A stretch of 43,124 nucleotides of DNA from an uncultured Saprospiraceae bacterium (GCA_937923465.1 CALDUB010000147.1:1-43124); one strand, 5' to 3'. Positions 10,501 through 21,300 are shown, counted from the stretch's first letter. The notes: generated from the letters alone by a model not told the origin. Made by a program: numbers and translations.

Positions 10501-11060
10501 AGACCTCCGTCTATAGAAAAAACAGGCGTTGGCGCAGTTCCAGGACTTTCGGCATTAGACTCGTTAGGTGTTGGGCTCGTGAAAAAGGCAAACTGAGCAC
10601 TTCCGTCCGTTAATCTACCTTCCGAAACATCCGTTAATTGAGGACCATAAGTATAAGAGTCAAGAATAGTCACGCCATCTGCCGCAGTTAATACAACATC
10701 TTCCCCATTTCCACTTAATTTAGCATCTATATGAAGCACACCGTCATCAGTATCTTTATCTAACCACAAAATGAGATAACCACCAGCAGCAATAGTTGTC
10801 TCGGCAGGAGCAGTTGTTGGTATTTGCCATAGATTTGGCTCACCGATGTCATCCGAGACATAGTATCCACCTATATTAACAGCCGTAGACCCAGCATTAT
10901 ATAGCTCAATCCAATCTTCAAATTCTCCATTTTCGTCTACAATACCAGTATCATTAGATGCAATGAATTCATTGATGTACACTTGCGAGAATAGCATTTT
11001 TGTACAGAAAAGGGATAGAAAAAGAAATAGGAATTTAATCCGAGTAGTATTTGTCTTCAT
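7554..11060 (-). CDS. Secreted CotH/lamin-tail/GEVED protein with T9SS type A sorting domain
   Basis: A 1168-residue secreted protein. The signal peptide ends near KMLFSQ (residue 26). A lamin-tail domain follows (about 26-150: YINEFIASNDTG, then EDWIELYNAG). A chitobiase/hexosaminidase C-terminal-like beta domain lies at about 175-255 (ASIYYTTDGSYPD). A CotH-type kinase-fold domain spans about 330-600, with NLRERPDKRYIKNHF (about 412), DNQDWPGNNNRRF (about 490) and LSYDLDFTFG (about 515). A repeat-like domain comes next, then a GEVED domain (about 830-976, ending GDYDFGETEDYTVTI), a fibronectin-like stretch and a type A sorting domain (about 1090-1168, starting VLYPNPL). CotH proteins of spore formers phosphorylate coat proteins. 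Secreted bacterial lamin-tail/CotH proteins are common in this phylum but their substrates are unknown. T9SS export to the cell surface or medium is expected. Confidence 0.9.
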   Translation of the reverse strand: MKTNTTRIKFLFLFLSLFCTKMLFSQVYINEFIASNDTGIVDENGEFEDWIELYNAGSTAVNIGGYYVSDDIGEPNLWQIPTTAPAETTIAAGGYLILWLDKDTDDGVLHIDAKLSGNGEDVVLTAADGVTILDSYTYGPQLTDVSEGRLTDGSAQFAFFTSPTPNESNAESPGTAPTPVFSIDGGLYDENVSVSLSTSNPASIYYTTDGSYPDETSTLYSTPLEFSTPTPLRARAFATGLGASNVVTETYLIGVSHAYPVVAVAGNPEEFFDETIGIFGNILEDIEINVNAEFYETDGTVGFNQLVEAELTGTSSAGNAQKSLSLKAKGSLGNSKFDYPVFPDEELTEYRGLVLRNSGNDWTVTNFRDAAASSLIRDLSDTDDLIDAPKINYQAYRQSILYLNGEYWGIYNLRERPDKRYIKNHFDLDDDEIDLIENKDEVKEGDLDNWLALQDFLEDNSFADATNYATLESWVDVDEFMDYCIFNLFIDNQDWPGNNNRRFRERVADGKWRFLSYDLDFTFGLFTSQGWNTGYAGDNSFERLLFPTDYENPNPEWSSRLFQKLMENENWRHDFINRTADHLNVLFTSERINGRIDAFLASYEPEKEQQLATWQNLYNQDANADIMRSYGNQRTQLFQQHYINAIPEIQSVVEVNISTEPAGAGTIEFSTLNIDEEDDVSSWAGRYFSGIDIPVKAVAKPGFEFKNWIGVSSSTEDEINVNLSQNSILRALFAPIDTTNTLLEQAINFQEIPDQQTDSPQIELMAGASSGLPVSFTILSGPATLNGNIVTLTGAEGVVTIQASQAGNSVYSPAPNVIQEFTVGSTNPPTGYCNTQGLNSSNLWIKEVKLAGINNLSENDNGYGNYIDQTALLSTNQFYFIKLKAGFAGYVGDINWRLWIDYNQNETFENGEEVIAEYVATIAADIDALETNLVFSVPPNALSGNTRLRISLRQNAFAPECGDYDFGETEDYTVTISENFMDDAPNFLNLEATPLDNGISLFWAANRVNETNSFTIEKSLDGISFQEFRTIENPSNGSIETATFDMFDTAPIQGMNYYRLRKNLSNSTIIYSNMVAVSYDFDNKGLVLYPNPLKRTDLLNISFGSSFTGKLSILIANVTGKIIKEIELEEVPDSPFELDLKDYSEGTYIIQLIGEEFRPVSKRFLVFE

Positions 11061-11260
11061 AATATTGAAATCGTCGAAAATGAATGTAATGAGGGAGGGT
11101 AACTTAGTTCTTGAAAGTAGGGGGAGTAGTCTTCTTAAACTTTAATGAGGGCGAAGTTCAAAAGTAATGAAAAAATGAAGGTAATTCTACTTTTTCTACT
11201 AGAATAACTGTTAATTGGTATTCATATTACATTTGTAAATCATAAGAAGAGGCATAAAAG

Positions 11261-11295
11261 AAATCCCGGACTTTCAAATTGAAAATTCGGGATTT
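11261..11295 (-). terminator. Terminator of the SprB-repeat gene
   Basis: The 8-bp arms aaatcccg and cgggattt, with a further inner inverted repeat (tttcaa/ttgaaa), form a long hairpin 33 bp downstream of the minus-strand stop at 11328. In the minus direction it is followed by ttctttta. Confidence 0.8.
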
Positions 11296-11327
11296 CTCTT
11301 CTCTATCGACGATTCGTAACAGTTGAT

Positions 11328-14300
11328 TTACATCTTAACTATTCTTTTCGTTAATCGTCTTAATCCTTCTCGTTCAATTACCACGAAATAAACACCTGGG
11401 TTATATTTACGTAGGTCGATACGTTGGTGTAAAGTGCCAATCGGAGCTGTTACATTTTCTAAAATCCCAGCTTGTGCGCTGATGATTTGTACATTAGCTG
11501 GTGCATCCAATGGAATTAAAAAGTTAACTCTAAAAACATCCATAGTTGGATTGGGAAATATTGAAAATTCCAGTTTGTTTTCTGGAATAATTTCAACATT
11601 CATTGTCTCAGAGGTACGTAGATTACCCATTACATCCACATAACGAATACGGAAAAAGTGTGTCCCGTATGCCATATCTACACAAGTATTGAAATACTCA
11701 TTTTGAGATTGAGTAGCGCCCTGTCCGGGTAGCAGTCCACCGATATCTGTAAAGACATCTCCGTCCATACTATGTTGGATAATGAAGAAACTCTCATTCG
11801 CCTCCGCCTCGGTCATCCAATGAATTTCAACTGAATGACTAGTTAAGTCAAGATTCAACTCATTCATTACAAAGTTAAACTCTTCGCCTGTTTCGGATTG
11901 TAGACAGTCCATTTCTCCAACTTCGATGTCAATGGCAACCTCACAACTACCAAAATCAGATACTGTAACCTTATAAATCCCCGGAGCTAAATTAAACTCT
12001 TCTGCACTTGTAGAACCATTTTCCCAGAGGAAAAAATATGGCTGTGTTCCTCCTAGAGGCCAAATAGATGCGCTACCGTCTTCCATCATACAGCTGGCGT
12101 CAACAACGATAGAAGATGCACTTAATATCTGGGGGTTAGAGATAACAGCTAAAAACAAGGTCATACAGCCATTAGCATCTGTAAGTTGCAATAGGTAGTC
12201 ACCAGGAGCAAGATTGTCAATATCTTCTGTCGTCGCCCCATTTGACCAATAGTAAGAATAGGGTGGAGTTCCTCCTGTTACTGTAATATCTACCGAACCG
12301 TCTGTCTCTCCAAAGCAGCTGACATTTTGGAAGTCACCTTCGTCTGCTGAAATTAAGATGTGTGAAGGAACATCTGCCACAAAAGCTTCCGAAATGGCAG
12401 TACATCCGTTCGTATCTGTAATTGTCAAAAAGTAAGTACCACTGGTTAAGTCATCTCTATTGAGTGTCGTTACACCGTCAGACCAAAGGTAAGTGTAAGC
12501 ACCACTACCACCCTGTACTGTTGCAAACTCAACCGTCACAAATTCGTCGGGGCAATTGGCGTCTGTTTGCTCTGCGAGGTAAACGATTTCGTCTGGTTCT
12601 CCTACTGAAAACTCTACTAAATCAGAACATCCAAAAGCATCAAAAACTTGTAATTGATAATCGTCTGAAGGTAGCGTACTTGGTAAGTCATCCAAAGATT
12701 GACCATTGAGAATGTATGTAAACGGAGGCGTACCTCCTGCAAAAGACATATTGATTTGTCCGTCATCCGTCCCGTTACAACTTGCGCTGATTGGGGTGAT
12801 GCTAACTACAAAGTCTATTGAAGATGCTAATGAAAATTCTTCTGAAATACTACAGTTATTAGCGTCAGTTATAGTGACACCGTAGTTACCACTCGATAAG
12901 TCAGAGCGTAAAACATCATCCATTAATCCGTCATTCCAAACAATCTGATAAGGAGGTGTACCTTGAGATACTGTAATGGCAATGCTACCATTGTTTTCTC
13001 CACAAGAAGTAGAAGTTACAGTCGAATTTAATGCTACATTAGGACTTCCGATTACTAAAAATGGGCTATCGTCATTATCAACAGAACAACCATTTGCATC
13101 TGTTATAGTGACGGTATAGCTACCTATTGTAACATTAACTAAGTTTTGACTTTCTTCGCCATTTGACCAAAGAAATTCGTACGGGAATATGCCGCCCTCA
13201 GGCGTAAGCGAAATACTACCAAAATCACTTCCACAAATTGTATATTCAATAGAACTTAAATAACTGATTTCAGCATCTGATTGGGCAATACTAAATGTCG
13301 TTTCATTTGAACAGCCATTAGCATCTTGTACAGATAAAATGTAGTCTCCAGCCGCAAGATTTGTTGGTAAACCGTCCAAACTCATACCGTCAAGTGCGTA
13401 AGAATATGGCTCTTGACCTCCGTCTACACTTACTGTAACCGTTCCGTCCATTCCTCCAAAACAACTAACAGGAGTTGTTGATGTCGAAATAGTGAAAGTT
13501 GCACTGTCATTTCCTACTGAATATGCCTCGGCATTAACTGCGGTACAACCATTTGCGTCTGTTACAGTTACAAAATAATCACCTGCGGTTACATCGCTTA
13601 GATTTTGAGACGTAACATCGTTTGACCATAAGTAGTCATAAGGTTCTGTTCCGCCCGTTATAGCAAGGGTAATTTCTCCACTACCTGCACAACCAGCATT
13701 TGTTACCATTACTGATAATTCTATCGCACTTTGAGCTGCAATGCTAAAGCTACTTTCTGTACTGCAACCGCCTGCCTCTGTAACTGTTAAGCTGTAATCA
13801 CCAGCAGCGTAACCAACAGGAAGTTCAGTGATTGCTTCTCCATTCAGAATGTATGAATAAGGTTCTGTACCTCCTGATACATTTACATTTGCTGTGCCGT
13901 CCTCTGTGTCAGAACAGCTAGTAGCTGTTGTCGAAATTGATATGTCTAAATCAACTTCTTCATTAGATAATGTAAATGAAGTTTCTTTAACACAGCCATT
14001 TGAGTCAGTCACCGTTACTGTATAATTGCCAGCAGAAAGGTTCATGCCATTTCCACTACTCCAAAATATAATGTAATCGTCAAATTCATTTGGTGTACCA
14101 CCAGTGATGTCTAAGGTGATGTTACCATTTGAACCACCGCAACTCTCATTAACAATAGTTCCAGCTACATTAATAGTCGAAGGTTCTGTAATCGTAAATT
14201 CTTCTGTTACTGAGCAGCCCGTTAAATCTGTCGTTTCTAAAGAGTAATCACCTGCGGCTAAATTATCTAAGTCAAGTACTACCGCGTTATTAAGAACGAA

Positions 14301-17300
14301 GAGATAAGGAGGTGTCCCGTTATTTACCGTTGGAGAAACGGAACCATCCGCTGCGCCATTACAAGAAATATTTGTGATTGATAATACTGTTTCCAAGTTA
14401 TTATCTCCACCTGTTAAGGTAAATTGTGTGGTAACAATACAATCATTTTCATCTTTTACAGATACACTATAAGTACCCATAGCTAAGTCTGTACGAATCA
14501 AGTCGTTAGAAAGATTATCATCCCAGACGACGGTGTAATTTCCTGTTCCGCCAGATAAAATTAGTTCAATACTACCATTATCTCCGCCGCATGTAGCGTT
14601 TTGAATATTTGCATCAACCATGAGTAGTGCTGGCTGAGCTATACTAAATGGAAGACTAACCGAGCATCCCTCTGCGTCGACAACAGTTACCATATATTCA
14701 CCTGCTGAAAGATTTGAAATCTCAGTGACTTCAATACCGTCTAATGTTACGGTATAGGGCTCTGTTCCTCCAAATATTTCAAGTGTTGCGGCACCGTCAT
14801 CTCCTCCATTACAAGACACATCGGTCAGACTAAGACTCAAGTCTAAATTACTATCCATAGTCGTCAGTACGAAGCTTTCCGTTGCTGTACAAGCATTTTC
14901 ATCCGTTACTGAAACATTATAAGTTCCTGCTGCTAAATCAGTTCTTTCTATTTCTGTATTACCGTCTTCCCAGATGACACTATAGTTTCCTGTCCCGCCA
15001 GTGATGACTAAAGAAATCGCGCCAGAGTTATTCGAACAAACAGGATTTATAGTTGAACCTGATATCGAAATATCACTATCTGTACTTTCAATACTAAAGG
15101 AAGTTTCTGCCTCACAACCATTTGCATCTGTTGCATTAACACTGTAATCGCCAGGCACTAATGCGCTGGCATCAAGAGCATTATCGCCATTAATGACGAA
15201 AGAAAAAGGTTCTGTTCCATTTGAAACTTCAAAACTTGCGCTTCCTGTTCCACCACATACTGCATCAGTTGTATTGACGCTGATACTTAAATCACTTTCT
15301 TCTGCCGTTAGAATAAAGCTTTCAGAAATCGTACAGCCATTTTCGTCAATAGCAGTAGCATTATAAGTTCCTGCTGCTAAATCAGTTCTTTCCGTTTCTG
15401 TATTACCGTCTTCCCAGATAACCGATATCGCACCTGTTCCGCCAGTGATGACTAAAGAAATCGCACCAGAGTTATTTGAACAGATAGGATTTATAGTTGA
15501 ACCAGATATCGAAATATCACTTTCTCCACCTTCAATTGTGAATGAAGACTCTATTTCACAACCATCAGCATCTATTACATTAACACTGTAATCTCCAGGT
15601 GTTAATGCATTCGTATCAAGAGTGTTATCTCCATTAATTGTGATTGAATAGGGCTCTATGCCGTTTGAAACTTCAATATTTGCACTTCCTGTTCCACCAC
15701 ACAAAGCATCCGTTGTGTTTATATTGATACTTAAGTTACTTTCTTGTGCAGTTAAAATAAAGCTTTCAGAAATGGAACACGCATTTTCGTCCGTTGCGGT
15801 CACAGAGTAGGTTCCTGCTGCCAATCCTATTCTTGCTATGTCTGTATTTCCGTCTTCCCAGAGGACAGAAACAATTCCTGTACCTCCGGTAATAGTCAGA
15901 GTAATTGCTCCTGTATTATTTGAACAAGATGGATTTAGTGTTGAACCTGTTATTGTAAGGTCACTTTCCGCTTCGATAATTGTGAATGTTGCTTCTTCTT
16001 CACAGCCATTAGCATCCGTTACATTGACGATGTAATCTCCAGGCGCCAATTCATTATCATTTGTAAAAGCTTCTCCATTGATTAAAATAGAGTAGGGGGC
16101 TGTTCCATTTGATACTTCAACGCCAGCACTACCAGTTCCGCCGCAGTTAGCATTCAATACGATTATGTTTATGTCTAGATTACTTTCTTCCGCTGTCAGA
16201 GTAAAGCTTTCAGAGGCTGTACATCCGTTTTCATCGGTAACAGTAACTTCATAAGCTCCCGCAGCAAGATTTTCTTGAGTAGCATCTTCCGAATCATTAA
16301 AATTCCAAGTAATAGCAAGAGGACCCGTTGCCCCATTTATATTTAAATCAATACTTCCGTTATTTGCTGTACAAATCGGATTGGTAAGAGTCGCTGAAAT
16401 AGTAAGATTACTGCTGCCGCCTGTTATCATTAATTCTTCCTCTTCAGTACAGCCATTTGCATCTGTCACCGAGACAATGTAGGAACCTGGAGATAGATTT
16501 GAAATTTCAGTAACGATATTTCCGTCTAACTCAATAACATAAGGTGCCATTCCACCTTCAATAATTACTTCTGCGCTTCCGTTAGAACTATCGCAAGAAG
16601 CATCAGTTGGATTAAGACTAAAAGCTAAATCACTATCTGATACAGTCAACGAAAAACTTTCTTGAGTCGAACAACTATTTTCATCAGAGACAGTAACAGT
16701 GTATGTTCCAGCCGATAAGTTAGCCCTATCGATGTCTGTACTTCCGTCATTCCAGATGATAGTATACGCACCCGTTCCACCACTAATAGTCAGGTCAATA
16801 CTTCCATTAGAAGACTGACAAATTGGATTTATAATATCTCCGACCGCACTTACTGTATTTTCTACTCCTTCGACAATGAATGAAACATTATCTGTACATC
16901 CATCCGCATCCGTCACCGTTAAATCATACGAACCAGCGGCATACAGCTCTGGTAATTCAGCTATCGTCTCGCCATTTAAATTGTAACTTAGTGGCAAAGT
17001 ACCTGCTACAATTGATAAATTCACCATTCCATTATCAAGACCACAATCTGCTGGCGTAATAGCCATGACATTGACCTTGAAAAACTCGCAAGCGTCCATG
17101 CATTCTTCTGCATATTCTACGGTTATGATATTTGACTCTCCAATGTATTCTGAACAACCCGCACGTCTAGAACAACGTCGGTAGTAGGTCGTATATGAAA
17201 TAGGACCTGGGTCGTAGCTGTCTTCTGGACTGTCAGGGATAGGCGTCCAAACAACTGTGGACGAATTAGGGTCTACCATAGCAGATATCCATAAAAATTC

Positions 17301-17480
17301 TAAATCCCCGCTACCTCCACTTGGCAATTCCACATTGGAAATAATAAATGGGTCTGGATTATCTGCACAGACAACTTGGTCAGCAGCGATACTTCCTGGG
17401 GAAGTCACATTATCGCACTGCGCATTTAAATTTTGAATTGAGAAAAAAATTATCAGGAAATAGAATAAATGTTTTTTCAT
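11328..17480 (-). CDS. Giant SprB-repeat surface protein with T9SS type A sorting domain
   Basis: 2050 residues. The signal peptide MKKHLFYFLIIFFSIQNLNAQ is followed by an Ig-like N-terminal domain (about 22-130). From about 135 to 1880 lies a long tandem array of more than twenty SprB-type repeats of about 70-75 residues. Each typically starts with a conserved Cys (NPxCSNNSG), carries GGTxPY, and ends with GxYxVTVTDxNGC. Two repeat types alternate, one with a Trp-containing strand (VIWEDGNTE) and one with a Leu/Ile-Asn-Gly strand (ILNGEAI). The central array shows a 444-bp higher-order period. The C-terminus has a fibronectin-like domain and a type A sorting domain (about 1970-2050, FSIFPNPTMDVFRV). 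SprB of Flavobacterium is the mobile gliding adhesin. Whether this protein serves gliding or static adhesion cannot be told, because no gliding genes are in the window. Confidence 0.93.
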   Translation of the reverse strand: MKKHLFYFLIIFFSIQNLNAQCDNVTSPGSIAADQVVCADNPDPFIISNVELPSGGSGDLEFLWISAMVDPNSSTVVWTPIPDSPEDSYDPGPISYTTYYRRCSRRAGCSEYIGESNIITVEYAEECMDACEFFKVNVMAITPADCGLDNGMVNLSIVAGTLPLSYNLNGETIAELPELYAAGSYDLTVTDADGCTDNVSFIVEGVENTVSAVGDIINPICQSSNGSIDLTISGGTGAYTIIWNDGSTDIDRANLSAGTYTVTVSDENSCSTQESFSLTVSDSDLAFSLNPTDASCDSSNGSAEVIIEGGMAPYVIELDGNIVTEISNLSPGSYIVSVTDANGCTEEEELMITGGSSNLTISATLTNPICTANNGSIDLNINGATGPLAITWNFNDSEDATQENLAAGAYEVTVTDENGCTASESFTLTAEESNLDINIIVLNANCGGTGSAGVEVSNGTAPYSILINGEAFTNDNELAPGDYIVNVTDANGCEEEATFTIIEAESDLTITGSTLNPSCSNNTGAITLTITGGTGIVSVLWEDGNTDIARIGLAAGTYSVTATDENACSISESFILTAQESNLSININTTDALCGGTGSANIEVSNGIEPYSITINGDNTLDTNALTPGDYSVNVIDADGCEIESSFTIEGGESDISISGSTINPICSNNSGAISLVITGGTGAISVIWEDGNTETERTDLAAGTYNATAIDENGCTISESFILTAEESDLSISVNTTDAVCGGTGSASFEVSNGTEPFSFVINGDNALDASALVPGDYSVNATDANGCEAETSFSIESTDSDISISGSTINPVCSNNSGAISLVITGGTGNYSVIWEDGNTEIERTDLAAGTYNVSVTDENACTATESFVLTTMDSNLDLSLSLTDVSCNGGDDGAATLEIFGGTEPYTVTLDGIEVTEISNLSAGEYMVTVVDAEGCSVSLPFSIAQPALLMVDANIQNATCGGDNGSIELILSGGTGNYTVVWDDNLSNDLIRTDLAMGTYSVSVKDENDCIVTTQFTLTGGDNNLETVLSITNISCNGAADGSVSPTVNNGTPPYLFVLNNAVVLDLDNLAAGDYSLETTDLTGCSVTEEFTITEPSTINVAGTIVNESCGGSNGNITLDITGGTPNEFDDYIIFWSSGNGMNLSAGNYTVTVTDSNGCVKETSFTLSNEEVDLDISISTTATSCSDTEDGTANVNVSGGTEPYSYILNGEAITELPVGYAAGDYSLTVTEAGGCSTESSFSIAAQSAIELSVMVTNAGCAGSGEITLAITGGTEPYDYLWSNDVTSQNLSDVTAGDYFVTVTDANGCTAVNAEAYSVGNDSATFTISTSTTPVSCFGGMDGTVTVSVDGGQEPYSYALDGMSLDGLPTNLAAGDYILSVQDANGCSNETTFSIAQSDAEISYLSSIEYTICGSDFGSISLTPEGGIFPYEFLWSNGEESQNLVNVTIGSYTVTITDANGCSVDNDDSPFLVIGSPNVALNSTVTSTSCGENNGSIAITVSQGTPPYQIVWNDGLMDDVLRSDLSSGNYGVTITDANNCSISEEFSLASSIDFVVSITPISASCNGTDDGQINMSFAGGTPPFTYILNGQSLDDLPSTLPSDDYQLQVFDAFGCSDLVEFSVGEPDEIVYLAEQTDANCPDEFVTVEFATVQGGSGAYTYLWSDGVTTLNRDDLTSGTYFLTITDTNGCTAISEAFVADVPSHILISADEGDFQNVSCFGETDGSVDITVTGGTPPYSYYWSNGATTEDIDNLAPGDYLLQLTDANGCMTLFLAVISNPQILSASSIVVDASCMMEDGSASIWPLGGTQPYFFLWENGSTSAEEFNLAPGIYKVTVSDFGSCEVAIDIEVGEMDCLQSETGEEFNFVMNELNLDLTSHSVEIHWMTEAEANESFFIIQHSMDGDVFTDIGGLLPGQGATQSQNEYFNTCVDMAYGTHFFRIRYVDVMGNLRTSETMNVEIIPENKLEFSIFPNPTMDVFRVNFLIPLDAPANVQIISAQAGILENVTAPIGTLHQRIDLRKYNPGVYFVVIEREGLRRLTKRIVKM
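14865..16430 (-). repeat. 444-bp (148-aa) higher-order tandem repeat inside the SprB array
   Basis: The same anchor, gttcctgctg or a variant, occurs at 14923, 15367, 15811 and 16255, exactly 444 bp apart each time. The first two units are nearly identical over long stretches (for example cgccagtgatgactaaagaa in both). Each unit encodes a pair of SprB repeats of the two alternating types. The next anchors on either side are 450 bp away, so the array is about four units long. Confidence 0.85.
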
Positions 17481-17922
17481 TTTAAAAGTAGCGTTTGTTT
17501 TTCTTTCCGTTCAGAAGAAAGTGGGCAGAACGAAGAAAAAATAGTTATAACGGTGTAGATAAGTTTTGTTTGTTAGTATGCAGCTTGAACAAATTCAGTG
17601 ATTGTGAAAAAATAAAGATGACAAACAGGAAAAGGTTATCTCTACATCAATAGTAGAAATAACGATTTTTCTGATTTTTTAAATAAGTGACATTTTGTCC
17701 TTTATTTATTCTTGAAAATCAAAATAAGTTGACTTAAGTTCAAGCAAACTTCCAATAAATTAATAAGTCCGAAAAAATGAATGCGCTTTGAAATGAAATA
17801 AAATGATAGCGCAAAAAACGTAGTTTACTCAAATTGCAATATAATGCTAATTCTTAATTTATGAAGAATATTGGGGAGGAAATCAAGCATTTATACCTGA
17901 TGTGTGGGATAAAAAGAGGGCT
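17481..17922. other. Intergenic region upstream of the SprB gene
   Basis: About 440 bp without a credible gene. It must hold the SprB promoter. It contains a 20-mer (17596-17615) that recurs at 22787-22806, flanked by imperfect inverted sequence (gtagataagtttt near 17555 and aaaaggttatctctac near 17630). The rest is AT-rich and unremarkable. Confidence 0.45.
17596..17615 (+). repeat. 20-bp repeat, copy 1 (second copy at 22787)
   Basis: cagtgattgtgaaaaaataa is identical to 22787-22806 in another intergenic region. An exact 20-mer in two non-coding places suggests a dispersed element rather than chance. Confidence 0.6.
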
Positions 17923-18216
17923 TTATCTAATAATAACATCTGAAACGGCTTCTTCGCCTAAATGATTGTTTACCCAGCTTTTTATCTTTTCGCGTTCGTA
18001 AAACAATTCATTGCGTAGAGGAGCAGAGTCGATTGTTATATACAAGCGGTTTCCAAAAATCTTAATTTCTTTGGTGTAATCATTAATGGTTGTGCCCATT
18101 TTCTCTTCCCAAAGCTTTCGTATTTTAACTTTGTTGAGTTCTTTTTTATGTTTGCCTGCTTGATTTAGCCATAATTTCATGGCATCCTTAATCGGCATAT
18201 CATTGTGTCTTTCCAT
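17923..18216 (-). CDS. DUF721/DciA-like protein
   Basis: A 97-residue cytoplasmic protein. The pattern of an N-terminal helix (MPIKDAMKLWLNQAGKH), a central W-E-E-K-MG motif and a C-terminal strand-helix unit (LYITIDSAPLRNELFYEREK, ending EAVSDVIIR) matches the short DUF721 proteins of Bacteroidota. DUF721 includes DciA, the replicative-helicase loader or operator of bacteria without DnaC, so a role in loading DnaB is possible. In this phylum the gene often sits near recF; here it lies 89 bp downstream of a secreted-protein gene and may be read from that transcript. No DNA-replication neighbours are present, so the function rests on family resemblance alone. Confidence 0.78.
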   Translation of the reverse strand: MERHNDMPIKDAMKLWLNQAGKHKKELNKVKIRKLWEEKMGTTINDYTKEIKIFGNRLYITIDSAPLRNELFYEREKIKSWVNNHLGEEAVSDVIIR

Positions 18217-18305
18217 TATATTTTTTCCTGATTGTAGTTAGTTTTTTATTTTGAAAAGTGTCTGTTTTCTTTTTACTCAATGCGTGTCGCGTTCCTAAGG
18301 GAGAC

Positions 18306-21300
18306 CTATTTAACCAAAGTAACATCTCCTTTAAATAAGCCTATCTCTCCGTCGAAATATCGAACTCTAGCAGTATATACAAATACTCCAGGGTTAACTA
18401 ATTTCCCACGGTGATATCCGTCCCAACCAAAGCCTGGTTTGTTAGGAGGAAAGAATGTATTTTCGAATAATAACTCTCCCCAACGAGACCAGACTTGAAA
18501 ACTTTCGACTTCTGTAACCCCCACATGACCAAAGACACTAAACTCATCGTTTACGCCATCAAAGTTAGGACTAAATGCGGAAGGAATGAAAACTTTGCGA
18601 ACTTTTATTACTTCAACATTGACTGAGTCTGCTCTAAAACAACCTGTTTCAGGGTCTGTAGCAGTCAAAGTATATTGCTGCGAATTAGGGGGCGTTAGCT
18701 CAGGATTAAGACAATCTGTACATTCCAAATCTATCTCTGGTGTCCAAAGAATATCTTGTCCAAAAAACGGGATGACATCCCCATTTAACTGAGTTGATTC
18801 TCCTAATTGAATACTAATATCTTCACCAGCATAAACAAAAAATTCGGGAGGCTGTGTGAGACTGACACTAACCGGAAATAGACAACCTACAGAGTCTAGT
18901 AAATTAAGCGTATACGAACCAGCATCTAAACCTGTAAAGTCTGGAGATGCTTGATATTCTCCGTCATTTAAACTAAAAATATAAGGCTGAACACCACCGA
19001 CAAAATTTACTGCCGAAATCATTCCCGAGCTATCTCCAGCACATACCAAGTCCGTGGAAATACTTTCTGTCGTCAACACCTCTGGATTAACCAAATCAAA
19101 ATCTGTGACGTATTCACACTCATCGTCTGTTACCGTTACAGTATAAATTCCAGGACATAAATTATTGATAGACAGAGCATTACTGCCATTACTCCAAGCA
19201 TAGCTTAATTCTCCTATTCCTCCATTTCCTATGACAGAAAGAGAGGCATTACAATCATTTGAGCATTCAATAGGTACAATATCAGACTCTAAATTAAACT
19301 CAGGGAAATACTCCAAAATAGCTTCATCCTCAGACTCACAACCATCGTCACTTACCGAGACTGAATAGGTCGCAGGCGTCGTTGTCGTCAGCGAGGCATC
19401 AGTACTCCCGTCAGACCAAGAGTAGGTTACATTTGTATTTGAGCCTGTGGCATTAAAAGTATAAGGCTCGCCGTCGCAAAGGATAACGTCTGGACCGATG
19501 TTGACAGTAGGAGTCTCTCCAAATAATAGGAGAGCATCATCAGAGTAGGTACAATTATTTTCATCTGAAACAGTCAGGACAAAGGTACCCTCAGAAGATA
19601 CCGTCCGAATCGGGTCTGTTACGCCGTCTTGCCATACATAATCGACGGCGCCAGCTGTAGTCCCGTCAAAGGTGTAAATAAAGACATCACAAGCAGAAAT
19701 ACTATCAGGTCCAATATTGACACTTAAATCAAGGGGTGGATTGACGAGAAATGTATCGGTTCGAGCACAGCTGCCAATGTCTACATTTACCCAATAAGTA
19801 CCTGGTTCACTTACAACACGTGTAGAACCTGTAAAACCGTCTTGCCATAGATAAGTAGCATTTTGAACAGAAGCATCTAAAATTAAATCTGAACCGTCAC
19901 AAAAGGATGTGTCTACCGAGAAATCTGTATTATCTAATACATCTACTTGCAGGTAAACGGTATCAATTTGATTACAAGTAAAAGGATTATCAACAACTAA
20001 GAAAACAGGGTAGGAGCCTGCGTTTTGATAAACGTGAGAAGGATTTTCTAGAGTAGAATCGTCTCCGTCGCCAAAGTTCCAATAAAAACCAGTACCGTCC
20101 TGTCCTGTATAAACAAAATCAACGTTGAAAGGGGCACAACCACTCGACGTGATAACATTCGTGCCCGACTCCATGATAACTCCAGCAGCAGTCACCGTTT
20201 CAACTTCAAAGTCAATCTTAAATACCCCAACATCACAAGTACTATTCGGCATATCTGTTTCAAATGCATCGGCATTTGTATTCATTGCAAAGTTTCCACT
20301 ATTAGTACACGAGCAAACCGCTTGATAGACTGTTCCACTCTTGTCAAAACGACTAGTACCACCGTCCACGTGGTTAGAACGTCCATAGTAAGTACCAAAT
20401 GATAATGCTGCTGCATTTGGTTCTAAAACACCGAGGTAGAAAGAGTTTCCTTGATTGTAAAAAGAACCTGCTGTCGTTGGCAAATTATCAGATGCACCAT
20501 AACCTGAAAAGTAGATATTATTACATTTGTCCACCATAAATGCTACGGGGACAAAATCTACATTGCTATTTAAAAAATCGTACCCTGCGCCGCCCGAGCC
20601 TTCACCGATGACGGTAGAGTAAACAACCTCATCAAGTCCAGATGAAAGTGCACTGATGAATTGAGGACTGCCTACTTGCGAAGAAAAAACGCCAGGGGTA
20701 ATAGGCATTGTACCTGTCGTCTGACCATAGATATGAACATTGTTTTCTTCGTCAATATCTAAGAAATATCCATGCTCTTCGCCATCTGATGACCCCCAGA
20801 AAGTACCTAGCAGAAGTTCGTCTCCATTTTTGTCGATTTTTACGACGAAAGCATTTTCACCACCACCAGGCCAAGCACTACTGACAGTCCCAGGAGTAGT
20901 CGGGAAAGTCGAATCTCCCGCAAAGCCTGTTACATAGACATTATTGTCATCATCTAAACGCATTCCCATAGCAAAATCTGGGTCACTACCTCCTAAAAAG
21001 GTAGACCAGTACAATAAGGACAAATCGCTATTCATTTTTAGAACAACACCGTCTTGAGAAGAAGAACTAGAGTCATCTGTAAATGTATTATCAAAACCAT
21101 TGACAATTGGAAAGTTTGCAGACTGAGTACCGCTACTTACGTAAACATTATTTTCTGAGTCTAAAATGATTTCTCCCCGATAATCGTCGCCATAGTTTTT
21201 ATTTTGAAAGGAATTATTAACTCCGTCATCTTGTGTGCCTCCAACGTGCGTAGAACCAACCAAACTACTCCCGTCAGACTCTAAAACGGTGATGATAATA

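Noticed and set aside
11434-16035. Plus-strand ORFs inside the SprB gene (11434, 12464, 15838)
   Set aside because: They are antisense to a strong 2050-residue repeat protein and have no family-like sequence.
14865-16430. CRISPR array
   Set aside because: The repeats are 444 bp, in frame and protein-coding. No short direct repeats with unique spacers and no cas genes are present in the window.
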